From: Rhodospirillaceae bacterium
Lineage (GTDB): Bacteria > Pseudomonadota > Alphaproteobacteria > Rhodospirillales > Magnetospirillaceae
Assembly: GCA_013349735.1 (NCBI GenBank)
Contig: DUZC01000062.1
Coordinates: 1 to 9,930 of the forward strand
DNA length: 9,930 nt
Direction: 5' to 3'
The position numbers and the translations under genes are program-made. Under the pieces are notes generated by a model, which saw only the letters and a list, made by a program, of their open reading frames with translations, was not told the DNA's origin and did not search any database. Below are positions 1 to 6,189 of the stretch, in pieces; position 1 is the stretch's first letter; every line of letters starts with the position of its first letter.

Positions 1-278
1 TTAAGCGCCTCAGCGACTTGGATATCCGAGGCAAAAGTCGGCGCACTGACATAAAGGATGGCCAGTTGAAAATCTTTGGCCAAGGGCAGAATCTGCTCCA
101 AAGACAAACCGCGGGCCGGCGCATCGATCAACTTGCTGTCAGGAATTAACGCTGCGACCTGAGCCAGCCAGGTGGGATACCAGAAGGAGCGAACCTCGCG
201 CTTGGCCTGATAGCGCGAGCCCGCGCCGCCATCGAATCCTTCATAGGAAGGGGGGTTAAGAAACAGGGTCTTCATCAT
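1..278 (-). CDS. hpnJ: HpnJ, hopanoid radical SAM protein (N-terminal part, cut by window edge)
   Basis: Only the first 92 codons are present; the gene runs off the left edge. The protein opens MMKTLFLNPPSYEGFDGG and continues with a GSRYQAKREVRSFWYPTW stretch, the characteristic start of HpnJ. The part seen corresponds to the N-terminal B12-binding-like region; the radical SAM CxxxCxxC motif would lie beyond the window. From published work on the family, HpnJ is needed to convert bacteriohopanetetrol glucosamine into the cyclitol ether; that role is not visible here. Its start ATG at 276-278 overlaps the hpnI stop (ATGA arrangement), so the two are translationally coupled. A GGAAGG sequence about 9 bases upstream fits the ATG at 278 better than the adjacent ATG at 275. 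It is third in the leftward run hpnM-hpnI-hpnJ. Confidence 0.9.
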   Translation of the reverse strand, partial: MMKTLFLNPPSYEGFDGGAGSRYQAKREVRSFWYPTWLAQVAALIPDSKLIDAPARGLSLEQILPLAKDFQLAILYVSAPTFASDIQVAEAL

Positions 279-1414
279 GCCGATTTGCCTTCCAGAACTT
301 CCAGGGTCCCGTCCCTGCGGACACGGAACCGATTTCCGCGCCACCATACAGAACGTCCCCCACAGGCTGCAACGAATACAAAAAAATTGAGGACTTCCCG
401 CAAAAGCAAAAGCCAGAACGGGCATTTTTCCAATCTCAACACGCGCTCCTCGGCCCGCACCACCGCCAGGCGAACCGCCACAGCCAATAATGGTAGCCAA
501 ATATAAGTCAGGCCGCCCAGGAGCAGCGCCAGTCCGGACAGCGCCACCGGTTGTGTGATAACAGAGGCCATATAGGCAGGCCGATCCACCGCTGCAATGG
601 TCCGCCCCCAACGGATTTCATGCGCCAGAAGGCTTGAAAGATCCGCTTCCTCCACCGACAAATCCACCGGGCGGGCGGCGACGGCGATCGCCAGACCGGC
701 TCGACGGACCGCTGCGCCTAAGGCCCAGTCATCGGCCAGAACATTGGCCAAAGGCGATAATCCGCCAATTCTGGTCAGAACGTCATGGCGTAAAGCCATC
801 GTCGCGCCGAAACATCCGTCCCGACGCCCGAGCGCACGGGCCACCAAAGCCGAAGGCAAGAATCCGTGATTGATGGCCAAAGCCCCCAAACGGCTCCAAA
901 GCCCTCTTTGCGGACGTCCGATATAAAGGCTGGTCACCAGGCCGGTTTGGGGATCCGCCAACCCTGCCGCCAAATCGTCGAGATAGCCGGGATAAGCGAA
1001 GACATCGCTATCGGCAATGGCCACCACAGGATGTTTCACCTGTTCGATCATATTGAGCAAATTGCCAACTTTAAGATTGCAGCCATGCCGCCTGGGATCA
1101 ATCACCAGCGTTATGTCGGCTTGCGGCCAACGGGATTGCAAGGCCCGCACCACCGCCCCTGCCGGATCCTCTGGATCAGCCACACCGCAGATCAGCTGCA
1201 GGCCGGGATAATCCTGATGGCAAAGGCTTTCGAGATTGGCCAACAGACCCGGCTCATCGCCGCAAAGTGGCTTTAATATTGAAATAGGCGGACGCGCCTG
1301 GGGGGGCGCCCCGGGCTTGGTCCGCATGAACCGGTCCAGCAGAAAAGCAGCAGCCAGTTGATAAACAAGACCGGCCAGGCAGAGAAGGCAAAGGAAGAGA
1401 GCAAAAAAAGGCAA
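275..1414 (-). CDS. hpnI: HpnI, hopanoid-associated glycosyltransferase
   Basis: A 379-residue membrane glycosyltransferase of the GT2/GT21 (ceramide glucosyltransferase-like) type. Order of parts: N-terminal membrane segment (about residues 3-25), a nucleotide-sugar domain with ISILKPLCGDEPGL (44-57), an ADSD motif (Asp135, Asp137), LADDW with the likely catalytic Asp228/Asp229, an HEIRW motif at 265-269 in the place of the family (Q/R)xxRW, then two hydrophobic segments (about 285-318 and 333-352). Known HpnI proteins are linked to adding N-acetylglucosamine to bacteriohopanetetrol before HpnK deacetylates it; no hpnK is seen here. The start is TTG, three bases after the hpnM stop and in the same frame. 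No ATG occurs until residue 30, which would remove the membrane anchor, and there is no good ribosome binding site, so translation probably depends on hpnM. Family assignment is firm; the exact sugar is inferred. Confidence 0.92.
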   Translation of the reverse strand: MPFFALFLCLLCLAGLVYQLAAAFLLDRFMRTKPGAPPQARPPISILKPLCGDEPGLLANLESLCHQDYPGLQLICGVADPEDPAGAVVRALQSRWPQADITLVIDPRRHGCNLKVGNLLNMIEQVKHPVVAIADSDVFAYPGYLDDLAAGLADPQTGLVTSLYIGRPQRGLWSRLGALAINHGFLPSALVARALGRRDGCFGATMALRHDVLTRIGGLSPLANVLADDWALGAAVRRAGLAIAVAARPVDLSVEEADLSSLLAHEIRWGRTIAAVDRPAYMASVITQPVALSGLALLLGGLTYIWLPLLAVAVRLAVVRAEERVLRLEKCPFWLLLLREVLNFFVFVAACGGRSVWWRGNRFRVRRDGTLEVLEGKSA

Positions 1415-1417
1415 TGG

Positions 1418-2023
1418 TTATCGGCTTTCAAGCGCGAGACTGCGCTCGTCCAGCAAGGCTATCAATGCCGCCAGCCCGTCCCGCCGAAAGATCGGGATAA
1501 ATTCCGAGCGGCGTACCGCGACCTGTGAGATGACCCCGTCAAACAGGACGTCGACAATTTTCCAGCTGCCGGCCACCTCATGCATAAGATAATCGATCCG
1601 GGTCGGCGCACCGCTGCTTGGCACGATCTGTGTGGAAACCACCCTCATTCCGTCGGCCGCCGGCGCTGTTTCGCCGACCACAAAGCGTTCGCCGTCCCAG
1701 GCGGCAAATTGGTCGGCATAGGTCGCCACCGAAAAGCGGGAATAGGCTGCCGCCAGCCGGCTTCGCTCTTCCTCAGAAAGTTTTTCGGCGGCTTTGGCGC
1801 CCAAGGTACTGCGGGTCATCGCCATCATGTCATAGGCTTTTGCCAACACCGGACGCAAAAAATCGGCCCGTCCCTTCATACCAAGCGCGGGACCACGCTT
1901 CATCACTTCTTGCAGTTGGTCGCAGAGAGCCTGGATAACCGCACGCGGCTCCTCGGCCGCAAGCACCTTTGTATTCGCGGTAAAAAGCACCAGCAGCACA
2001 ATAAAAATGCGTATCACCATCAT
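1418..2023 (-). CDS. hpnM: HpnM, MlaC/Ttg2D-like periplasmic hopanoid protein
   Basis: A 201-residue exported protein. Residues 1-22 form a signal peptide (MMVIRIFIVLLVLF core, cleavage near VLA-A), followed by a helical MlaC/Ttg2D-type domain. The C-terminal stretch GSWKIVDVLFDGVISQVAV and RSEF (153-174) is the hallmark of the family, which binds and carries lipids across the periplasm. Its position ahead of hpnI and hpnJ makes it HpnM, whose exact role in hopanoid biology is unsettled; handling or export of hopanoids is the usual suggestion. The open frame extends upstream to 2443, but that part is antisense to ispH and has no signal peptide at its head. The start chosen at 2023 (tandem ATG ATG, the second at 2020) is preceded by GGAG at 5 and 8 bases and places the signal peptide at the N-terminus. 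First gene of the leftward operon. Confidence 0.9.
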   Translation of the reverse strand: MMVIRIFIVLLVLFTANTKVLAAEEPRAVIQALCDQLQEVMKRGPALGMKGRADFLRPVLAKAYDMMAMTRSTLGAKAAEKLSEEERSRLAAAYSRFSVATYADQFAAWDGERFVVGETAPAADGMRVVSTQIVPSSGAPTRIDYLMHEVAGSWKIVDVLFDGVISQVAVRRSEFIPIFRRDGLAALIALLDERSLALESR

Positions 2024-2130
2024 CGGGACTCCGTACAGCTTTCCCGTGGTCCGTCCGATCGGGCAGGGTCTCGCAGTCCTCTTCTTAACAGAACTGCAAC
2101 CGGCTTTTCCAGCTTTCAAAAAACCAGCAA

Positions 2131-2159
2131 ACGGTCCCCGCCGAAAGACCGTAAACGGT
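2131..2159. repeat. Repeated ACGGT half-sites in the divergent intergenic region
   Basis: Three copies of one pentamer lie just upstream of the ispH promoter: ACGGT at 2131-2135, its inverse ACCGT at 2148-2152, and ACGGT at 2155-2159. The last two form ACCGTAAACGGT, an inverted repeat with a 2-base centre; the first two form ACGGTC/GACCGT with a 10-base spacer. Forward copies start 24 bases apart. The arrangement resembles an operator for a dimeric regulator serving both divergent operons, but no known consensus was recognised and chance cannot be excluded. Confidence 0.35.
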
Positions 2160-2165
2160 GAGCGG

Positions 2166-2194
2166 TTGAATTTAGCGAGAGGCATACCTAATAT
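2166..2194 (+). promoter_or_regulatory. Sigma70-like promoter for ispH-hpnH
   Basis: TTGAAT (2166-2171) and TAATAT (2189-2194) are separated by exactly 17 bases, matching the housekeeping -35 and -10 elements at 4/6 and 5/6 positions or thereabouts. Transcription would begin near 2201, leaving a leader of about 50 bases before ispH. No comparably good promoter was found on the opposite strand for hpnM, whose promoter should also lie between 2024 and 2250. Confidence 0.55.
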
Positions 2195-2238
2195 CCGTTC
2201 AACTTGCGAAACCCGGTCATTGGTCCGGAACGGCAACC

Positions 2239-2243
2239 AGGAG
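2239..2243 (+). promoter_or_regulatory. Ribosome binding site of ispH
   Basis: AGGAG sits 7 bases before the ATG at 2251, a near-ideal Shine-Dalgarno sequence. It contrasts with the downstream gene hpnH, which has none, and settles the ispH start. Confidence 0.7.
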
Positions 2244-2250
2244 AATTTGG

Positions 2251-3174
2251 ATGCGGGTTGTACTCGCTGAGGTACGTGGCTTTTGCGCCGGCGTTCAGCG
2301 CGCCATCGACATAGTGGAAATTGCCCTGAAGAAATATGGCACGCCCATCTATGTGCGCCACGAGATCGTTCATAACCGCCATGTGGTGGACCGGTTGCGC
2401 GCCAAAGGCGTGCGCTTTGTCGAAGAACTGAGCGAAGTTCCACCGGGCAGTGTCACCATATTCAGTGCCCACGGTGTTTCTCCGATGGTTAAAACCGAGG
2501 CCGATGGCCGTGGCCTGCAAGTCATCGACGCAACCTGTCCGTTGGTTCTGCGCGTCCATAATGATGGTGGCTATTATGCCAGCCAGGGGCGTGAAGTTGT
2601 GCTGATCGGTCATGCCGGGCACCCCGAAGTGGAAGGAACGCTTGGCTGGCTAAAGGGCAAAGGCCGGCTGGTCTCGACGGTGGACGACGTCGCCACCTTG
2701 CAGGTCACCGATCCCGAACGTCTGGCCTATGTCACCCAAACCACTTTGTCGGTGGATGACACCAAAGCCATTATCGCCGCTTTGCAAAGCCGTTTTCCCA
2801 GCATTATTGGCCCTGATACCAAAGAAATCTGCTATGCGACGCAGAACCGCCAGCATGCCGTCGCAGAACTTGCGGAAATGGTCGATGTGGTTTTAGTGGT
2901 TGGCGCCAAGAACAGTTCCAACTCAAACCGACTGCGGGAAATTCCCGAGGCGCGCGGCGTGCCGACCTATCTGGTCGAGGAGCCGGCCGCCCTGCGCCCG
3001 GAATGGTTGGCAGGGGCGAAAAGCGTTGGAATCACCGCGGGGGCCTCGGCTCCGGATGATCTGGTTCAGGGTCTGGTTGAATTATTGCGAGACTATGGCA
3101 TGACCGAATTGTCGACATTGCCTGGGGTCCGCGAAGACCTCCATTTCAAGCTTCCACCCCAGTTGGCCAGTTAA
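2251..3174 (+). CDS. ispH: IspH, 4-hydroxy-3-methylbut-2-enyl diphosphate reductase
   Basis: A 307-residue cytosolic iron-sulfur enzyme catalysing the last step of the MEP pathway, reduction of HMBPP to isopentenyl and dimethylallyl diphosphate. The three cluster cysteines are Cys12 (RGFCAGV), Cys96 (DATCPL) and Cys194 (KEICYAT). Substrate-site residues are also in place: His41 (EIVHNRH), His74 (SAHGVSP), His124 and Glu126 (GHPEVEGT), the [10 protein letters not shown] stretch (162-171), the NSSNSNRL loop (221-228) and TAGASAP (262-268). The length is normal for bacterial IspH. It heads a two-gene run with hpnH (3-base gap), tying isoprenoid supply to hopanoid synthesis; ispH beside hpn genes is seen in other hopanoid producers. 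Other paralogues elsewhere in the genome are possible. The identification is secure. Confidence 0.98.
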   Translation: MRVVLAEVRGFCAGVQRAIDIVEIALKKYGTPIYVRHEIVHNRHVVDRLRAKGVRFVEELSEVPPGSVTIFSAHGVSPMVKTEADGRGLQVIDATCPLVLRVHNDGGYYASQGREVVLIGHAGHPEVEGTLGWLKGKGRLVSTVDDVATLQVTDPERLAYVTQTTLSVDDTKAIIAALQSRFPSIIGPDTKEICYATQNRQHAVAELAEMVDVVLVVGAKNSSNSNRLREIPEARGVPTYLVEEPAALRPEWLAGAKSVGITAGASAPDDLVQGLVELLRDYGMTELSTLPGVREDLHFKLPPQLAS

Positions 3175-3177
3175 ACC

Positions 3178-4296
3178 GTGGGCATTCCTCTTCGCCAAAG
3201 CCTGCGTATCGGCTTGCATGTGATCGGACGCCATCTTTCCGGTGACCGGCGCTATCCTTTGGTTCTGATGTTGGAACCTTTGTTCCGCTGCAATCTGGCC
3301 TGCGCCGGTTGTGGCAAGATTGACTATCCGGACAAGGCCCTGAACGCCAGACTTTCCGTGGATGACTGCATCGCCGCTGCGATGGAATCCGGGGCGCCGG
3401 TTGTCTCCATTGCCGGGGGCGAACCCCTTCTCCATCGGGAAATTGAACAGATCGTCAAGGCGCTGATCCAGCGAAAGAAATTTGTCTATCTTTGCTCGAA
3501 CGGGCTGTTGATGGAGAAAAAGCTGGATCTGTTTGAACCCAGCCCCTATTTCACTTGGCAGGTTCATCTTGACGGCAGCCGCGAGGAACATGATCTGGCG
3601 GTCTCTCAGGAAGGAACCTTTGATCGGGCGGTCGCCGCTATCCAGGCCGCAAAGGCCCGCGGCTTCCGCGTGAATATCAATTGCACGCTGTTCCATGGTG
3701 CCGACCCGGTCAAGGTCGCCGCCTTCCTTGACGAAGTGAAAGCCTTGAAGGTCGATGGAATCACGGTTTCCCCGGGCTATGCTTACGAACGCGCCCCGGA
3801 CACCGAACATTTCCTTAATCGTCACAACACCCGCACTTTGTTTCGCGATATCTTGCGTCTGGGCCGCGGACGCGGCTGGACCTTCAGTCAGTCTTCGTTG
3901 TTCCTTGATTTCCTGGCTGGAAATCAAACCTACCGTTGCGCGCCCTGGGGCTTTCCCACCCGCAATGTCTTTGGGTGGCAGCGCCCTTGTTACTTGCTGA
4001 ACGAGGGCCATGCCGACTCCTACAAAAGTCTAATTGAAGAGACCGACTGGGACTCCTACGGCACCGGCAATTACGAGAAATGCGCCGACTGCATGATGCA
4101 TTGCGGCTATGAATCGACGGCCGTCGCGGACACCATTGCCCACCCGCTGAAAGCTCTGGCGGTGGCTTTGTTGGGCCCACAGTTGGATGGACCTATGGCC
4201 CCGGACATTCCTCTGGACGGTCAACGCCCAGCCAGTGATGTCTATAGCAAAGTGGTCGAGGAAGGCCTGGCCTATTTGGACCGCGCCGCCAGCTAA
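3178..4296 (+). CDS. hpnH: HpnH, radical SAM adenosylhopane synthase
   Basis: A 372-residue radical SAM enzyme. The 4Fe-4S motif CNLACAGC gives Cys38, Cys42 and Cys45, with AGGEP (79-83) for SAM binding. The flanking YPLVLMLEPLFR and GKIDYPDKAL stretches are typical of HpnH. Cys106 (VYLCSNG) sits at the position reported in characterised HpnH as the residue that quenches the radical intermediate. A C-terminal cysteine cluster (CADCMMHCGYE) follows. Known reaction: addition of the 5'-deoxyadenosyl radical to diploptene, giving adenosylhopane, the precursor of all C35 hopanoids. The start is GTG, in frame with and three bases after the ispH TAA; no Shine-Dalgarno is visible and the next Met is residue 31, so translation is probably coupled to ispH. 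hpnG, which removes the adenine in the next step, does not follow here. Confidence 0.96.
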   Translation: MGIPLRQSLRIGLHVIGRHLSGDRRYPLVLMLEPLFRCNLACAGCGKIDYPDKALNARLSVDDCIAAAMESGAPVVSIAGGEPLLHREIEQIVKALIQRKKFVYLCSNGLLMEKKLDLFEPSPYFTWQVHLDGSREEHDLAVSQEGTFDRAVAAIQAAKARGFRVNINCTLFHGADPVKVAAFLDEVKALKVDGITVSPGYAYERAPDTEHFLNRHNTRTLFRDILRLGRGRGWTFSQSSLFLDFLAGNQTYRCAPWGFPTRNVFGWQRPCYLLNEGHADSYKSLIEETDWDSYGTGNYEKCADCMMHCGYESTAVADTIAHPLKALAVALLGPQLDGPMAPDIPLDGQRPASDVYSKVVEEGLAYLDRAAS

Positions 4297-4346
4297 GACG
4301 CCAATCGCTTTACGTTGGTTAAGCTGGTTGGATCACAAATTTGGCC

Positions 4347-4359
4347 CTGATTGAATCAG
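4347..4359. promoter_or_regulatory. 13-bp palindrome, possible operator ahead of the regulator gene
   Basis: CTGATTGAATCAG is a perfect 6-bp inverted repeat around a single central base. It lies 130 bases before the HTH regulator gene, inside the 192-base gap 4297-4488. It would fall in the 17-bp spacer of a weak promoter-like pair, TTGGCC (4341-4346) and TAAATC (4364-4369). XRE-type regulators often bind such short palindromes near their own genes, so autoregulation is a reasonable guess, nothing more. A TATAAA at 4439-4444 is a second possible -10 element, but no -35 lies at proper spacing. Confidence 0.3.
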
Positions 4360-4375
4360 TAGCTAAATCTAATCA

Positions 4376-4398
4376 AAGGGGGCTGGCCCTGCCCCCTT
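4376..4398. terminator. Strong GC-rich hairpin after hpnH, without a U-tract
   Basis: AAGGGGGC (4376-4383) and GCCCCCTT (4391-4398) form an 8-bp perfect stem with a 7-base loop. It is 80 bases after the hpnH stop. On the plus strand GCAGGACA follows rather than a run of T, so it is not a standard intrinsic terminator; on the minus strand the stem would be followed by TTTGATTAGATTT-like sequence, but no minus-strand gene ends here. It may end or protect the 3' end of the ispH-hpnH transcript, or act in the leader of the downstream operon. Confidence 0.4.
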
Positions 4399-4488
4399 GC
4401 AGGACAGGCTTGACGCCTGAAGAATGGAAGGTGATGCTTATAAAAGCGGATCGTTTTCAGACACTTCCAGGTAGCAATCGGGTCAGGC

Positions 4489-5115
4489 ATGATGAATCCT
4501 CCGGACATTTCCAATCGCATCCGTGAGTGGCGGAATCGCCGCCGCATGTCTTTGGCTGAACTTGGCGAGGCGGTCGGGCTGAGCCGGTCGGAAATCAGCA
4601 AGCTGGAAAGCGGCCATCGCCGCATACGCGCCGACCATCTGGTGGTCTTGGCCAAAGCTCTGAAAATTTCCCCGGAAGACCTCATGGACAAGGAAACCGT
4701 GCGGGAAATGATTGGCGAGGGCCCCGCCCGACCCTTCGAATTTCCGCAGGTTCGGGTCATGGCCGCACACCGCCAGGGGGGCACGATCATTTTGCAGGTC
4801 CTGGACGCCTCGGCCACCACCGATGCCCCGCCCATCTTGGCCCGGGTGCCCGGTGCTTATGCCTTTTATATGCCTGATGAAAGCCGTGAACCGCGGGTTC
4901 CTGTCGGGGCCCTGGTTTTTGTCCATCCTTTATTGCCGGTCCGGTCCGGTGATCTTGCGGTTATTACCCTTACGGGTTCTGATCCGGTCCTGGCGTCGGT
5001 CGAACGGAGGGAGAAACAGCTGATCGCGATCGTGGGGGGGGACCAGGCTGATATAGATCTCAGTGACACCAGGCTTGCCTCGGCCCACCGGGTCGCCGGC
5101 CTGTGGTTTTCATGA
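4489..5115 (+). CDS. XRE-family HTH regulator with degenerate S24/LexA-like C-terminal domain
   Basis: A 208-residue protein. Residues 8-66 are a clear XRE/Cro helix-turn-helix (MSLAELGEAVGLSRSEISKLE, then the helix before LAKALKISPEDL). Residues about 115-185 resemble an S24/LexA-like beta fold: FYMPDESREP (127-135), a GALVFVHP strand (140-147) and RSGDLAV (152-158). In active S24 peptidases the serine (here Ser132 in ESREP) is followed about 37-38 residues later by a lysine; that position is Ala169/Ser170 here, so self-cleavage looks lost and the domain may only sense or dimerise. The gene ends 21 bases before the prepilin gene with no room for a separate promoter, so it probably belongs to the pilus operon. 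The start ATG at 4489 (second ATG at 4492) has a weak ribosome binding site. DNA target and signal are unknown. Confidence 0.85.
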   Translation: MMNPPDISNRIREWRNRRRMSLAELGEAVGLSRSEISKLESGHRRIRADHLVVLAKALKISPEDLMDKETVREMIGEGPARPFEFPQVRVMAAHRQGGTIILQVLDASATTDAPPILARVPGAYAFYMPDESREPRVPVGALVFVHPLLPVRSGDLAVITLTGSDPVLASVERREKQLIAIVGGDQADIDLSDTRLASAHRVAGLWFS

Positions 5116-5136
5116 CCTCCTAGGGCCAAAGCCAGC

Positions 5137-6189
5137 ATGTCTGCCCGACCAGCATTATCCCAACGGCAGCGCGGCTTTACCCTGGTCGAGATGGCCTTTG
5201 TGGTGGCCATTCTTGGCCTGCTGATCGGCGGCGGGGCCACGGCGATCGGACCGATGCTGGATCGCGCCCACGCGACCCAGACCAATGCCAACCTTGATCA
5301 GATCGAAAACGCACTATTGCTGTTTGCAATTCGCAACAGCCGGTTGCCCTGCCCGGCCGATGGTTCTTTGACCATCGCTTCGGCCAATTACGGCCTGGAA
5401 AATGGGGGGGCCGCAGCCCCCACCGGGGGCGCCGGATGCAGCGTGACAAAAATCAATTCGGTGATTCCTTGGAAGTCGCTTGGCATTGACGAGCAATATT
5501 CCCTGGATGGATGGGGCAATCGCATTTCCTATTTCCCGGCCAGCAGCCAGATTGATGCAACCATCAACAGTCTGGTGGATGCCAGCACCGGGGCTACGGC
5601 GGCCTGCGATGCCGACCCTACCGGGAATAATTGCACGCTTTGCCTGTCGCGCACCACCGCCGCCGCCGGAGCGTCAACGCGGGCCACGCTCTGCGACATA
5701 GCGACCCAGAAAATCACCCCATCCTATCCTTATGGCAATTATATCGCGGTCTATGCCATCAACAGCGCCTTGGGAAGCTGCGGCATTGAATTGACTATGC
5801 CCAACACCAACAATGCCAGCGCGCCTTTCAGCGGTGGTGTCGATAGTTGTGCCAGCGTCAGCGGGGCGGCCCAAGTCCAGAATACCCCGCCGAATGTCAA
5901 TGTGATGTATGAAGGGGGGCGCGCCGCCTATGTTTTGATCAGCCATGGCAAAAGCGGCTGGTATGGGTGGGGCAAAGGCGGCAAAATGTTCTCGCCGCCG
6001 CCGCCAGCCCGAATATTTAAGGTCTATAATTCCAACGGGTCGGCCGGAACAACAAGTAATTACGGTTTTGTCCAGGGACTGCCCATCGTGATCAATGGCT
6101 CTGCCAACTATTTTGACGATATTGTGCGCTGGCGCTCCGCGCCGCATATGATTCAGCTTTGTGGGGCTGGCGCATGCGGCAATCCCTGA
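5137..6189 (+). CDS. Large prepilin-like protein (type IV pilin/pseudopilin N-terminus)
   Basis: A 350-residue protein with a class III (prepilin) signal: a basic 13-residue leader ending RQRG, cleavage G13/F14, mature start FTLVEM with the conserved Glu5 (Glu18 of the precursor), then a hydrophobic helix to about residue 40. The first part of the globular region has LPCPADG (70-76), VIPWKSLG (109-116) and DGWGNRISY (124-132), a pattern like GspG-type pseudopilins (the D-WGN motif). A later AAYVLISHGKSG (263-274) and FDDIVRW (326-332) recur in this kind of protein. It has ten cysteines outside the leader, suggesting several disulfides, and is glycine- and asparagine-rich. It is about twice the size of a major pilin, so a minor or tip subunit, or a secretion pseudopilin, is more likely. 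It would be processed by a PilD-type peptidase not encoded here. It overlaps the next gene by 16 bases. Exact family not recognised. Confidence 0.85.
   Translation: MSARPALSQRQRGFTLVEMAFVVAILGLLIGGGATAIGPMLDRAHATQTNANLDQIENALLLFAIRNSRLPCPADGSLTIASANYGLENGGAAAPTGGAGCSVTKINSVIPWKSLGIDEQYSLDGWGNRISYFPASSQIDATINSLVDASTGATAACDADPTGNNCTLCLSRTTAAAGASTRATLCDIATQKITPSYPYGNYIAVYAINSALGSCGIELTMPNTNNASAPFSGGVDSCASVSGAAQVQNTPPNVNVMYEGGRAAYVLISHGKSGWYGWGKGGKMFSPPPPARIFKVYNSNGSAGTTSNYGFVQGLPIVINGSANYFDDIVRWRSAPHMIQLCGAGACGNP

Noticed and set aside
2024..2443. N-terminal extension of hpnM to 2443
   Set aside because: It would overlap ispH on the other strand and place the signal peptide about 140 residues inside the protein. 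The ATG at 2023 has a GGAG ahead of it.
2251..2622. Minus-strand open frame across the start of ispH
   Set aside because: Shadow of ispH codons; no ribosome binding site or domain.
3082..4011. Open frame of 309 codons on the minus strand opposite hpnH
   Set aside because: The plus strand encodes a clear radical SAM enzyme over the whole span; the antisense product matches no family I recognise.
4347..4359. FNR/FixK-type site
   Set aside because: The consensus TTGAT-N4-ATCAA needs four central bases; this palindrome has a single central base and different arms.
4341..4526. Short plus-strand open frame (61 codons) in the gap before the regulator
   Set aside because: It runs through the palindrome and hairpin and overlaps the regulator start; no coding signature or ribosome binding site.
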